From Strongylocentrotus droebachiensis (taxonomy: Eukaryota; Echinodermata; Echinoidea; Camarodonta; Strongylocentrotidae): a stretch of 64,000 nucleotides of DNA. Under the pieces are notes generated by a model. The model saw nothing but the letters and a program-made list of their open reading frames with translations, made no database searches and was not told the origin of the DNA. The position numbers were made by a program, and so were the translations under genes. The stretch is taken from NCBI GenBank assembly GCA_035222895.1, contig JAVYIG010006813.1, positions 47,448 to 111,447 of the forward strand. Direction: 5' to 3'. This document shows, piece after piece, positions 1-11,426 of this stretch; within the stretch, counting starts at the first letter, position 1, and the number at the start of each line of letters is the position of its first letter.

Positions 1-38
1 TAATTGCATAAATATGCTCTTAGTGTATCTGAATTAGT

Positions 39-150
39 TTGTTTATACTTCTTGTTTTTGTGGTTGTTGTTATTATTATTAATATTGTTATTGTCATCAT
101 CATTATCAATACTATTATCATTATCATTAATATTATTCAAATCTTGAATC
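39..150 (+). repeat. ATT/GTT-rich microsatellite in a COX11 intron
   Basis: Imperfect TTG, ATT and ATC triplets run up to the exon at 162. The open frame that reads through them is low-complexity Ile/Val and is not coding. Confidence 0.7.
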
Positions 151-161
151 CACCTTTCAAG

Positions 162-329
162 CTTGTCCCTGGTGAGACGGCGCTGGCCTTCTACTCAGCC
201 ATGAACCCTACAGACAAACCCATCGTTGGCATCTCAACGTACAACGTGGTGCCTTTCGATGCAGGACAGTACTTCAACAAGATTCAGTGCTTCTGCTTCG
301 AGGAGCAGCGGCTGAACCCTCATGAACAG
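162..329 (+). CDS. COX11: COX11 internal exon (penultimate coding exon)
   Basis: This exon encodes 56 residues of COX11, the inner mitochondrial membrane copper chaperone that delivers copper to the CuB site of cytochrome c oxidase subunit 1. The segment begins LVPGETALAFYSA and includes PTDKPIVGIST and the copper-binding CFCF motif within IQCFCFEEQ, which are hallmarks of the family. The acceptor AG is at 160-161 and the donor GT at 330-331, both in phase 0. The frame continues exactly into the exon at 2230. Earlier exons, holding the mitochondrial targeting sequence and transmembrane helix, lie outside the window. Identity is firm; the exact acceptor is inferred from the family alignment as I recall it. 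Confidence 0.93.
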
Positions 330-346
330 GTATTGTGCTATATAAG

Positions 347-563
347 TACAGTGAAACCTGTCTATAAAGACCACCTGTGACCCAAGGGAGACAAGACAAG
401 TGGTCTAAATAGGCAGGTGGTCTTTATATACAGGTTCCTTTAGTACATGTTTTAATGAGAAACTGTTTTCAAGGGAAACACAAAAATGGTCTTTGTAGAC
501 AGGTGGTCTTTGTGGACAGGTGGTCTTTCTATACAGGTTGTTGCTAAAGCAGGTTTGACTGTA
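347..563. mobile_element. Tc1/mariner-like MITE, TIR TACAGTSAAACCTG
   Basis: The left end is TACAGTGAAACCTG (347-360) and the right end CAGGTTTGACTGTA (550-563), inverted with one mismatch. If the outer TA is the target duplication, the element starts with CAGT, as is usual for Tc1/mariner. The four bases TAAG also flank both sides. The interior consists of repeated ACAGGTGGTCTTT-type units. It has no coding capacity and sits in the last COX11 intron. Confidence 0.7.
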
Positions 564-1217
564 TAAGTTATTCAAATTCAATAGAATGAAAAGAAATGAA
601 ATACAATTTTTACTTTAAATCGGTATCAGATACTGCAAAAGCAAAAAGAGGTATGGATATGAGAGTAGATTTACGATTGTCTTTGCAGAAGACTGCTTGG
701 GCCACTGCTCAGGCCACCACCTTTTCAGTCTGATATTTGTAATCAATCTCCAGTTGATATTTATATAACAGTTCAGTGTGATCTGTGTTGGGTCTGTGAG
801 AATATACATTTTGGTCAATAGAATTATAGATACTTTTAACTCTTCTAACACAAAATACCATTTTGTGGCCTTATGGAGAACACGCAAAAGCTCAAATGCT
901 GGAAGACTAACTTCCAAAACAGGCCCATTTGATCACCTGACTGTCAGTAGTCAAGTGACCATGTTATAACTGTGCAACAGCATCCTATATAATTGTACAT
1001 TGTATACCTCACAGTTTAGTTGTAAGGGTTTTTTTTGCAAGAAAATAGCCACAGTAGATAAAGGTCATTCCCTAGTTCTAGGGAACGATGAAGATATTGG
1101 TGACTTTAATAATTGCAACCAAAACTGTGATTATGGTGACAAAACAGACTCAGGGACGTGAGGTGTCTGCTAGTGATTCTGCAGAGCCTTGTGCCAGTAC
1201 AAGCGATAGTGAGACCA

Positions 1218-1531
1218 GGGGGGTGTTTCACAAAGAACATAAGTCGAACTTAACTCTAAGTTGGACTTAAAAGTTATGGAGAGCCATTTGTAGCCTTCAA
1301 ATAACATATATTCAAAAGCGAAAATTTCTAGTATTTTAGACTTTTCATAAATTCCACATCAAGGACATGAAAACTCCTTGATAAAAGAAAATATGAATGA
1401 GTTGAATCAACCGTTTTATGCCTTTTAAAATAAGTTTTACCAAATATTTTCATAGATGCTAACGGCTTTCCATAATTGTTAAGTCCAAATTAGAGATAAG
1501 TTCAACTTAGGATCTTTGTAAAACACCCCCC
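1218..1531. mobile_element. MITE with long TIRs starting GGGGGGTGTTTCACAAAG (copy 1)
   Basis: The left arm starts GGGGGGTGTTTCACAAAGA and continues through a stretch with AACTTAACTCTAAGTTGGAC. The right arm is its inverted counterpart, ending ACAAAAC-like then a C6 run at 1526-1531. The arms pair over about 50 bp with scattered mismatches. It is non-coding and lies in the last COX11 intron. Confidence 0.75.
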
Positions 1532-1882
1532 AGAGAAAATAGCAAAGATGCTTTGGGTGATTGAGAGAAGGTTGTGGAGGTTGTTTTGGTAGAATAGGTC
1601 AACAAGATGTCGTAATACAAGTTCAATGAGGGGCACATTTGTGGTTGGGTCAGGCCAACGAGAGTGTCTTTCTTCGAGTAAGACATTTCAGGTCATAAAA
1701 ACCCTGCAAACTTACAAAGAAGGTGAAAAGTTACAATTGAGTCTACAGAGGCTGGCATGATTTTTTTTGTAATAACTAGGGTGTGGGGCTTTGGGCCACG
1801 ACCCATTCACATGACACATGCATAGGATTCAAAGGTATGAAGTTATTCAAAGTTAATGACTTAAAATCCCCCTAAACCAGCT

Positions 1883-2156
1883 GGGGGGTGTTTCACAAAG
1901 ACTAAGATCGACTCTAAGTTGGATTTAACTTTGGCAGGCCGTTCATGCCACTGTTTGCTCTCACCATTTACTGGCATTGGTCTCTCAAGGGACGTCCAAA
2001 TCATGGTCACAAATTTACAGAATATACATTTTTTGATAATTCATTATTGAAGGAAAAATTGTAATCTAAAGATCAGAATAGTGAGAGCAAACAGTGGCAT
2101 AAATAGCCTTATACTTATAGTTGATCTTATACTTAGTCTTTGTGAAACATCCCCCT
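1883..2156. mobile_element. MITE with TIRs starting GGGGGGTGTTTCACAAAG (copy 2)
   Basis: A second member of the family at 1218-1531. The left end GGGGGGTGTTTCACAAAGAC pairs with the right end GTCTTTGTGAAACATCCCCC. A second nested inverted pair (CCACTGTTTGCTCTCAC near 1948 and its complement near 2082) makes nearly the whole element a palindrome. It ends about 75 bp before the COX11 terminal exon. Confidence 0.78.
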
Positions 2157-2229
2157 GGAACATGCTTTTCAGAAAACTTTTTACCAGGACCCTGCTTTCT
2201 ATCTCTCTTCTTTGATTGCTATCACATAG

Positions 2230-2376
2230 GTGGACATGCCTGTGTTCTTCTACATTGATCCTGACTTTGATGAAGACCCAAAGATGGCCAAGGTCAATAA
2301 CATTACTCTGTCATATACGTTCTTTGAGTCCAAGGAGGGGCTTGAGCTTCCAGACCCATGGTCAAGGCCGGAATGA
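2230..2376 (+). CDS. COX11: COX11 last coding exon
   Basis: This is the terminal exon of COX11 (48 residues plus stop). It begins VDMPVFFYIDPDF and continues with NNITLSYTFFESKEG, the conserved C-terminal beta strands of the domain, and ends with a TGA at 2374-2376. The acceptor AG is at 2228-2229, after a pyrimidine-rich tract. Phase 0 matches the upstream exon across a 1.9-kb intron that carries three small inverted-repeat elements. The final residues after the conserved core (LELPDPWSRPE) are species-specific in character. No frameshift or internal stop is present, so the gene appears functional. Confidence 0.95.
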   Translation: MDMPVFFYIDPDFDEDPKMAKVNNITLSYTFFESKEGLELPDPWSRPE

Positions 2377-2665
2377 CCATCAGAATGAACAGTGAAATGA
2401 TTATCAGAATCAGTGATCATCAATTAGAATGATCATCAGAAAACCATCAGTTTGACCATAAGAATGACCATCAGAATGTCATCATTATTAATGACCATCA
2501 GAGATTGACCGTCAGAGTGACTATCAGAGTGACGATCACAATGATAGTCAGAATGGTTATCAGAATGACCAATAATGAACCACCAGAACGATCAACAGAA
2601 CATCCATTAGAATGATTATCAGAGTGACCATCAGACTGGCCATCAATAACGAAGATCAGAATGAC
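2377..2665 (+). repeat. Degenerate ~12-bp tandem repeat in the COX11 3' UTR
   Basis: The core GACCATCAGAAT recurs with substitutions and small indels from just after the stop codon for about 290 bp. Variants read GATTATCAGAAT, GACCATCAGAGT and GACTATCAGAGT. It starts within a few bases of the TGA, so it should be transcribed as 3' UTR if the 2807 signal is used. Confidence 0.75.
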
Positions 2666-2806
2666 ATTTTTTAGAAGAAAAATTTAATTGGATTATGAAT
2701 TATTGTCATTATTCTGTGATATTTATTAATATATATTGGACACAAATTGAATAGAAATATAACTCTGGACTTGCCCTGCAATGCTCTGTCTATCTTTTCA
2801 GTACAT

Positions 2807-2812
2807 AATAAA
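2807..2812 (+). promoter_or_regulatory. COX11: Candidate COX11 polyadenylation signal
   Basis: An AATAAA hexamer lies about 430 nt after the COX11 stop and is the first canonical signal seen on the + strand. It follows the degenerate repeat region of the presumed 3' UTR. Confidence 0.5.
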
Positions 2813-2983
2813 TACACCTACTGATAACAGCCTGTTTTCAGAGCTAGAAAGGGTGTTCATTCTGTAGTGAAGTACAGTATATGAGTTAACTCCTATCTAG
2901 CTCCAAACTGGTATGATGATATGACTGTTCTTTTTCGGGTGTTTTTCCAAAGGGCAGGTCCACACACCAGAGTCATCTGGGGC

Positions 2984-3135
2984 CTGGGTCCTGTTGCATA
3001 AAACTTGTTATCAATAACAAATGTTAAATTCCTATGACAAATTTGCTCTCAGCCAATCAAATGCCACGATTTCAGTAGCTTATAACAGTTCTTGTAACTT
3101 GTTATTGATAACACGGTTTATGAAACAGGGCCCAG
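2984..3135. mobile_element. MITE with TIR CTGGGTCCTGTTGCATAAAA
   Basis: About 36 bp at the left end (containing AACTTGTTATCAATAACA) pairs with the right end (TGTTATTGATAACACGG through GGGCCCAG). The total is 152 bp, non-coding. Diverged relatives of the ends and interior occur at 48411-48640. Confidence 0.78.
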
Positions 3136-3495
3136 GTTAGTTCTTTCTCCATCCCTTCTATATCTAGCCTTCTGCTGTCTATGTCATATGGTGTATAACT
3201 ATCACGTCGGACACCATCCCAATATTTTGTTGCTACTGGTCGTAAATCAATCTTATGCAAATTTTAAACAGAGCGTGCTGCCATCTATTGGTGAGCAAGT
3301 GTGAGGATGTGGTCATGTTTGGCTATATTTCATAGCTAGCTTATGAGGTAAGATTTTTTTATTGCATGAATAGAAACTCTAAAAGATCCTTCAGTTACAA
3401 CTTGTAAGGATTTTGATTCAACACAATGATTTGCAGTAAATTACTGACTTTGAAGATATAGATTGTTTTAAAGCTTATCTGTACTAGTTTATAGG

Positions 3496-3663
3496 AGGGA
3501 TAAGACCACTCTGCAAGGTCAATGGACAGGTGGTTATCTCATCAACTCAGCTCTCAATTAACTTTAAAAAAAGAGGAAAATGGGGGACCAATGGTCACCG
3601 ATTAGGCATTGTTTTCTATATAGAGGGAGCAAGTAGCTACAAGTTGGGCAGTGTGGCTTTAAA
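3496..3663 (-). repeat. Dispersed repeat family R1, copy 1
   Basis: Read on the minus strand it matches the copy at 26492-26690. Both begin with a CACACTGCC segment, then CTACTTGCTCCCTCTATATA, GGTCCCCCAT and a CACCTGTC segment. There is no coding frame. It is probably a non-autonomous transposon. Confidence 0.7.
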
Positions 3664-4564
3664 TACCAAGTATTTTTAGTGTAGGCATGTAGGGCTGTGT
3701 TTTTTAACCAATTGCTTGAAGTTTTTCAAGGAGAACATAAGCTTGCATTGTTACATATCTTGTATACTTTGACTGTAAAGAAAGTGATTTTTTAGAGGAG
3801 ACTCTAAAAGGGGTAACTCAAGCTAGTCAGAAAGTGGATTTAAGTAAAAACAATTTTTGTTTAAATGTTCACAATCAAATGTAAATCACCTCATCACAAA
3901 TTGCAAGTTATTTTCTGACTTAGATTTTTGCATTTTGTCATAGATCACAATTTTGTAGTTTTCAAGACAAGGTGATTATTTCTGAAATGTCCTCAGGATT
4001 CAATAGGAATGAATGTAGTGATGGATCCTAAATTAGGCATGAAAATGATTCTTGATTGCTTGTCTTACACTTTATCATGTTGGCATTTTTTTTTTTTTTA
4101 TTCATTTATTTAGATTAATGGTATTTTAAAAGTGTGTGAACTGTGAATAACAGCCATGTGTACATTTTGAAGGAAAAAATACGCTTTAGAAATGGAAATT
4201 AAATGCAAAGATTGTATCTATTTAATACTTGTTACCAATGTTTATGTTTTTTTGCTAATATGATTCACAGGCCAAACACTAGTGATTTAAACCAATGAGA
4301 TGGGGGTCCCATTCATGGGATTGGGTTTAAAATCCCCTGAAAGATTATTTAATGCGTAACAGGAAAAATTGAAAATGAGGAGAAATTGTGGCACATTACT
4401 GAAAGCAATTACCAATATCATATAATTACAATACAATATTTGATGGTGACAAGTAGAAATTATCTGCTGAATTACCATTTCAAAATGACAAGTTAATGTT
4501 CATATTGCCAGAAACGTGAGAAGTCTCAGAAGTCTGATAATTCATATGGAAAAGAAACATGAAG

Positions 4565-4690
4565 AGAGAGAGAGAGAGAGAGGGGAGGAAGCATTATTAT
4601 TTTGTTAATGAGTAAGAGCTGGTGAGGGAGGGAGAAAGAGAGGTGGAGAGAAAGGGGGAGAGAAAGAAAGAAGAAAGGAGATGCGAGAAT
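4565..4690 (+). repeat. GA-rich low-complexity tract
   Basis: Runs of GA and GGGA/GAAA repeats. Open frames here are purine-track artefacts. Confidence 0.7.
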
Positions 4691-4699
4691 CGGTTAAAG

Positions 4700-4802
4700 T
4701 CCCACGGTACTATTTGTAACTACTTGCTCCCTCTATATAAAAAACAATGCCTAATCGGTGACCACTGGTCCCCCATGATCCTCTTTTTCTTATGTAAATG
4801 TC
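4700..4802 (+). repeat. Dispersed repeat family R1, partial copy 2
   Basis: The central part of the family seen at 3496-3663 and 26492-26690. It carries CTACTTGCTCCCTCTATATA, AATCGGTGACC and GGTCCCCCATGATCCTC. Both outer ends are missing. Confidence 0.7.
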
Positions 4803-5685
4803 TGAAAATATAATGAGGCTTTTTTTTATACGGGGATGGGGGCGTCAGACCAACGCTTTTAGAGATGGACGAAGAACTTAAGACGGGAGTAAAAAGGTTA
4901 ATCATGATATGTTTTTCTTTAAATCACACGTAGGAAATATTGACTATTTCTTGCACTGGACTAATACCTGAATCTTGTGTCGATGTTGTGCTTCTGTTCG
5001 TTGAGCTTATAGAGATAGATTTAGGACAAATATTGTTTAAACTCCTCTGTTTTGGGGGTACAATTAGGTTTTCCAATTACCGAACTCCTCAAGCAATGTT
5101 AGAAGATTCTTGCAAGTTTTAGCCATAACCATCTCGATATTTTGCACCCAGACATCCTTGGTAAGAGCTGTTTGTCCTATACATATATTTACTTCTTTAG
5201 ATTGTTGCCGATTTTGTCAAATATTTGGCAGTCGCTTCTTCCTGTTGTAAACAAAGGTTTCATAACCTACCTTTACAAACTGTCCTCTTCCCGGTACTTG
5301 CTAATGGTCAAGGTGATCGTAAAACTCTTGACCTTTAATGTGACACTTTTAAACGTAGGATAGCAACCGTGATGACGACCGACCCTTATCTTTAATCAAG
5401 TCGCTTTCATATTAGTCTACTAAATGTGTTAACTTGTGCATGTATGAATGGTTAAACAGGGCTCGAAGTCGAATAGAGAGCTTTGGTTTACGAGTGAGAT
5501 TCAATTACGGATGCGGAGTTGTTTCATCACCCGTTTCTAAAGTAATTGTCGTTTCTATTTTGGGATATCGCAGATATAGGATACCATAACACATTTGGTA
5601 TCAAATATTGCATATTATGAGTATATTTGATAAAACGTAAATATTAATTGGAACTATTTAGTAGAAAAGGATTTATACATGCCTA
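4803..5685. other. No gene recognised
   Basis: AT-rich sequence with short open frames only. I see no domain, splice-supported exon or obvious repeat before the EnSpm-like terminus at 5686. Confidence 0.5.
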
Positions 5686-6229
5686 CACTCTTAAAATGTT
5701 GGGTAAATTTAGTTGGGTAATTGTTGGTTGGTTAAAACAATTCGTTATTCTGGGCTATTATTACCCATTTAAGCATTTAAGTGTTTTAACCAATATTGGG
5801 CAATTATTTTTACTTAATTATTGGGCGGATATTTACCAACAGTATTGGTAAATGAGGGTTGGGAACCAGTTGCCCCGTAGTTGTGTAATTTTGCCACATT
5901 TCCTTTGCGAGTTGGGTAAATTTTGTTGGGCAACTGATGGTTGGGTAGAAATTCGCCTAGAAATTTACCAACATTATTTTGCAAATTAGGATTGAGTAAT
6001 TTTTGCCTGTAGTTGTGTAATTTTGGCACATTCCCACTGCGAGTTGGGTAAATTTCGTTGGGCAACTGATGGTTGGTCGAGAAATCGTTTCCAAAGTTGG
6101 GTAATTTTTATCCCAATCTATTTCAGGGCATTATATTTACCCAATTATTATACATTTAGCAACAACATCGTTCCAAGGAGTTGAGAGCAATTTACCAAGT
6201 AGTTGGGTAAATTATTGTTAGATGCTGAG
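5686..6229. repeat. Left terminal and subterminal TTGGGTAA-rich region
   Basis: The 5' terminus is followed by many copies of TTGGGTAA and its complement, with spacings that include a ~130-bp imperfect duplication around 5840-6080. The same octamer motif fills the right arm at 25680-26017. Confidence 0.7.
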
Positions 6230-7554
6230 GAATATTACTCATCACCACTTACCCAATTTGACTTTGCTCAAATTTTGTTTGCTCATATTTGGGTAATAAT
6301 TGACCACCGCCTCTTACCCAATTTTACTTTGCTCAAATTTTTGTTTGCTCATATATTGGGTAATAAATGACCACCGCCTCTTACCCAATTTCACTTTGCT
6401 CAAATTTTTGTTTGCTCATATATTTGGTAATAATTGACCACCGCCTCTTACCCAATTTTACCTTGCTCAAATTTTTGTTTGCTCATAATTATGCTGAGTA
6501 ATAATTACCCATCACCACTTACCCAATTTTACTTTGCTCAAATTTGTGTTTGCTCATATATTGGGTAATAAATGACCACCGCCTCTTACCCAATTTCACT
6601 TTGCTCAAATTTTTGTTTGCTCATATATTGGGTAATAAATGACCACCGCCTCTTACCCAATTTTACTTTGCCCAAATTTTTGTTTGCTCTTATGCTGAGT
6701 AATAATTACCCATCACCACTTACCCAATTTTACTTTGCTCAAATTTTTGTTTGCTCATATATTGGGTAATAAATGACCACCGCCTCTTACCCAATTTCAC
6801 TTTGCTCAAATTTTTGTTTGCTCATATATTGGGTAATAAATGACCACCGCCTCTTACCCAATTTTACTTTGCCCAAATTTTTGTTTGCTCATATGCTGAG
6901 TAATAATTACCCATCACCACTTACCCAATTTTACTTTGCTCAAATTGTGTTTGCGCATAATTGGGTAATAATTGACCACCGCCTCTTACCCAATTTTACT
7001 TTGCTCAAATTTGTGTTTGCTCATATGCTGAGTAATATTTACCCATCACCACTTACCCAATTTTACTTTGCTCAAATTTTTGTTTGCTCATATATTGGGT
7101 AATAAATGACCACCGCCTCTTACCCAATTTATTTTGCCCATATTTTTGTTTGCTCATATGCTGAGTAATATTTACCCATCACCACTTACCCGATTTTACT
7201 TTGCTCAAATTTTTGTTTGCTCATAATTGGGTAATAATTGACCACCGCCCCTTACCCAATTTATTTTGCCCATATTTTTGTTTGCTCATATGCTGAGTAA
7301 TAATTACCCATCACCACTTACCGAATTTTACTTTGCTCAATTTTTGTTTGCTCATAATTGGGTAATAATTGACCACCGCCCCTTACCCAATTTATTTTGC
7401 CCATATTTTTGTTTGCTCATATGCTGAGTAATAATTACCCATCACCACTTACCGAATTTTACTTTGCTCAATTTTTGTTTGCTCATACATTGGGTATTGA
7501 TTTGACCAACGCCTGTTACCCAATTTCACTTTGCGCCTTTTTTTGTTTGCTTAT
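6230..7554 (+). repeat. 67-bp tandem array, left arm (about 20 units)
   Basis: Units of about 65-69 bp share TTACCCAATTTTACTTTGCT and a TTTTGTTTGCTCATA segment. Two unit types alternate. Type A contains TTGGGTAATAAATGACCACC and type B contains GCTGAGTAATAATTACCC then CATCACCAC. The order read from the sequence is B AAA B AA B AA, then repeated B A pairs. Open frames through it are repeat artefacts. Confidence 0.88.
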
Positions 7555-7626
7555 ATTAGACTGGGATGCATACATCAAAAAGTGCTCTAGTTTGTGGTTC
7601 TTGTGACCACTGAGCGGCAACTACCT

Positions 7627-8388
7627 GAATTTTTGCACAATGATGGAAAAAAATAAGAACAATAACCACACAAACTCGTCAAGCGTGAAAGTTGCACATT
7701 AATTAGTAATCATACTTTAGATTAATCATAGTTTTGTTTGTCGCCCTCTTGAGTCCAAATAGAGAAAATAAGCCCAATGCGTGTGGATATCGATCTACTG
7801 TTCCTTTTTTTTTCGAGGTGAATATTGTGATGTGCAGGATGTTGAACTTTGTTATTCACATGATTAAAGAATAAAGTGTGAACTTAGCTTAGCTTTACAT
7901 CCTATGCGAGGGATTTTTTTTTTTTTTTTTGGGGGGGGGGGGAGGGGGGTTAATGCTGCAATTTTTTAAATTTTTTTTACTTAATGAATATAATTAGACC
8001 AACAATCATGATTATGATGATACTGATCTAATTTAATAATAACATAAATAATAACTATAATAAGCATGATAACAATGATAATACTAACAATAAAGATGAT
8101 ATATTGATATGAACATGAAAGTGATATTTATGATAAATTATATAGATCTTGATTCAATTATAATTAGTGAAGTAATTTTTATTAATATTAGGATGATTAT
8201 ATTATTTTAAACTATCATCATTGCTTTGTGTTGATACGTGTATATGCTCATCACATTTTCTTTTCCTTGACTCTCTGATCTTCTTTTCCAAAGTATCCTT
8301 CACCCACATTTTACTCTCATGTCACCCCCTCCCCCCCTCCTTGACTCTCTCTCTCTGATTTTTTCTCTCTATACATTCACTGTCTTTT

Positions 8389-8424
<36 letters not shown>

Positions 8425-9225
8425 ACTCATTGTTTCTTTAATCTCTATCTCTCTATCTCAATCTTCCTTTCTTGCCTAATTCAACCCCCTCCCCCCCTGC
8501 AACATCGCAGACCGTAAATAATTTTGACTGAATGACAAAAAGTATCCACACAAGGACAAAAGCATCATCATATTCAATTTGTATAATATTGATAACAGTA
8601 CTGAACATTATCATAACTTGCACATTTGACACATAATAAATGCATGTAGTTATTATTTTACGTTTTCAGCTTTTCTTCATTAACAGCATTTCATGAGATA
8701 CTATGTCATTAACCTTTCTCTTCTTATTCTGAGTTGCACATCCATTGAGTATGCAGTGTAACAATAAAGTTATGCGTGCACATACTAATCATGTGTATCA
8801 ATGTCAACCACATATATGTACATACATTAGCTTTGAATAACTATCAACATACATATACCGGTAAACAAAACATAAATATAAAGTATGCAATACATGTACG
8901 TACACAAATCTTCAGCATTATATCATTTTTCTAAGGACACAGATAAATTCCAATATAAATTAATATGAAACCGTGTCAAAATCGTCACAATATTAAGACA
9001 AACTGGTATTTCTTGCAAAACAAAATATCTAGTTGAAAAATTTCTTTCGCTCACGTTTTAATACCAAGCTACTTGTAAATATAGGCAAATAATAGGAAGA
9101 TTTGTGCAAGAACTTAGATAGAAGTGTGATTAAAGCAATGAATATTCAAATAATGATATATTGACCATGATAAACATGCTCAAATAAAAATAGAATATCA
9201 CCTCTTCATTGATTTATACACTTAT
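7627..9225. other. No gene; low-complexity and AT-rich DNA
   Basis: It holds a T-then-G homopolymer run near 7915-7950, AAT/ATA-rich sequence at 7980-8190 and a CT-rich microsatellite at 8335-8510. I see no coding exon. Confidence 0.55.
8335..8510 (+). repeat. CT-rich microsatellite
   Basis: An almost pure CT dinucleotide run near 8385-8420 within a broader pyrimidine tract that also has C7 runs. Confidence 0.8.
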
Positions 9226-10150
9226 ACAAGTGATTTTGATACATGAATATAAAACAAGTGAATTGGTGTTCTGTTAATACAGCTTTTAAAAAAAACCTAT
9301 AAGAATTTACCACTTTTACGAGTCATTCGAAAAATGACAAACTATTCTTACTGCCTTCATCGCAAGGGATTTTGAAACATACATGTAGAATTGTAGATAT
9401 ATGTTAATACAACTCAAAATATAAGAATTATCTACCAAGTGACATACTATTCTTGCAGTGCATCACAAGTGATTGTGATACATGAATTATAGGAAGCGAG
9501 ATGGATGGCTCAGTCGGTAAAGCGTCTGCCTGTCAAACCAAAGATCTCTGGTTCGAATCCCATGCACCCAGGCGGATGACTGAAGCCTGCGTTGTGTGTA
9601 AACGTGACCTTCCCCTTGTTTCATAGACACAGGCTATGTTAAGTGGAAAACAATCTATCCCTCGGATAGGACTTTAAATGGAGGCCCCGTGTACAGGAAA
9701 GTCACACCCTTGCACTATTCGTATAAGAGTAGGAGGAAACCCCGGTGTAGTGGTCCACCCGCATACCCCAATCAGGCAAAGTATATATATGGCATCAGCA
9801 AGAATCTTCAGTATTGAAGGAGGCAGAATGGCAGATTATCTTGAAGAAGAAGAAAAAAAACAAGTGGATTGGTTTTCTGTTAATTTACAACATCGAAATA
9901 GAAGATTTCTCTACCAAGTCACATACCGTACTATTCTTGCAGTACATCGCGATTGGTTTGAATACTTAAAAAGATTAATATATGGTAATGATACTTGAAA
10001 TTAAACAAGTTCTGTTAATACAGCTCGAATTATAAGAATTCTCCTTAACCTCCACAAGCTATTGGCAAATTGGAAAAGTGACATACTATTTGTGCACTAC
10101 AATGTACATCGCAAGTGATGTTTATACATGAATATGATATAAGTTTTCAT
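9226..10150. repeat. Decayed tandem repeat, ~150-230 bp period
   Basis: At least four diverged units share AACAAGTGAATTGGTGTTCTG-like text (shortened here), CAAGTGACATACTATTCTTG and CATCACAAGTGATTGTGATA. Units lie near 9230, 9400, 9860 and 10005. The SINE at 9497-9795 separates the second from the third. Confidence 0.6.
9497..9795 (+). mobile_element. tRNA-derived SINE
   Basis: The head resembles a tRNA gene, with an A box TGGCTCAGTCGG (9505-9516) and a B box GGTTCGAATCC (9550-9560). A non-tRNA body follows, containing CCTCGGATAGGACTTTAAAT and GGCCCCGTGTACAGG, then a short TA-rich tail. The head cannot fold as a complete tRNA with a matching acceptor stem, and the long body marks it as a retroposon rather than a tRNA gene. 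Confidence 0.78.
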
Positions 10151-10249
10151 ACAGCTCGAATTGTGGTGGAGTGAGATTAAGAATCCATATATTGTCGGTC
10201 TATTTCGCTTGCAAAATTGTAATGACTTTGCGATCATTTGCCCGTTTTG

Positions 10250-11058
10250 TTCAAGTTCAAGTTTATTTTGTCTTCCAGAAAACACATGTGACAAAATATA
10301 ATAGAGTATAATCATAACAGTACAATAACAGTACAATGTAGAATAGAGAAAGACGAGGAGACCTTGGTTGAAGCACAGCTTGTTAAGTTAAGGCCCCCTC
10401 ATATGGTGTGACAAAGATAACTGATTCATGAATACAACAACAAATATGGAATATATAAAACTATTTACAAAATACTCTCAGAGAACAACTACCCAACGAT
10501 GCATCGACCACAGCATGGATGACTACAACAAGTATACCTGAAGATGCGCACATCCCCATCACACCGGGTGAGCTAACAAACTCACCATGTGAGTGAAAAA
10601 AATGTATCATATGAGCAAAAATCAACCCACCCATGGGAGGGCGATCTAATATGGACAAACCCAAGCTGACACCAAGTCGAGACATTGATGAGTTATTGCT
10701 CTCTGAGTGCAGAGGTCAAGAACGACAAGTAGGAATATATGGTATATGTACAGATGAGAAAGAAGAAGAGAGAGAAAAAAAAAGAAAAGGGATAGCTAGA
10801 AGGGGATTATGTCAAAGTCAAGAAATAACAAAAAAATAGATCGAGAGTAGAGTTTAATATGCTACAGTACACGAAAAATGAAGCTTGATAACACATTCAT
10901 GTGTCATCGACATACTTGTGAAGTAAATATGACTTAAGTCTACGTTTAAAAACTGAGATACTTGAAGCATTTGTTATAGTATTATCAAGTGAATTCCAGA
11001 ACCTGGGGCCAGTGGACATTAGAGTATTCAGAGTGAATGTTGTCCTTGTCTTTGTAAA
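10250..11058 (-). mobile_element. 3' fragment of a non-LTR retrotransposon (LINE)
   Basis: On the minus strand, 11058 to 10897 reads as the C-terminus of a reverse-transcriptase ORF. It contains STGPRFWNSLDNTITNASS and SVFKRRLKSYLLHKYVDDT, then TGA (10899-10897). This GPxxWNSL...FKRxLKxYLL signature is typical of CR1/Jockey/RTE-type ORF2 ends. A 3' UTR follows and ends near 10250 with AATAAACTTGAACTTGAAC, a usual LINE tail. The rest of the ORF is missing or frameshifted, so it is a 5'-truncated dead copy. Confidence 0.75.
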
Positions 11059-11426
11059 CAAACTTGGATGGTATTGGTAGATGCTCTACAGCTAGTGACC
11101 TGACTGACTTCAATGTTATTTCGGGGTCACAGATACCTTAATTATGTCAGACGTTAAACGAGTTTAAACCAGAACAAATTTACATTACTGTGAATATAGC
11201 CCTACTCCGTACTCTAGCCTACTCTAGTCTAGCTCTGCTCTGTAGGTTAATGCAATTCAGGTACAATTTTAGACACCTAAATTGCAGTAATACTAAAACA
11301 CAATAAATATCACATCTACACATCATATCGTATTGGTACGAACATGATTCGATTTATTGTCTAAACATGGCATCATGCCACTATTTGCCAAACAAAGGCC
11401 ATGCAAGTGCTAGTGCATACATACAG

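Noticed and set aside
39-161. The 5' part of the open frame upstream of the COX11 exon.
   Set aside because: It is a microsatellite-derived Ile/Val string; the COX11 homology starts exactly at the splice acceptor.
6572-7606. Plus-strand open frames repeating ASYPISLCSNFCLLIY.
   Set aside because: Read-through of the left 67-bp array, same reasoning.
9497-9572. A tRNA gene with good A and B boxes.
   Set aside because: The acceptor stem does not close and a long SINE body follows.
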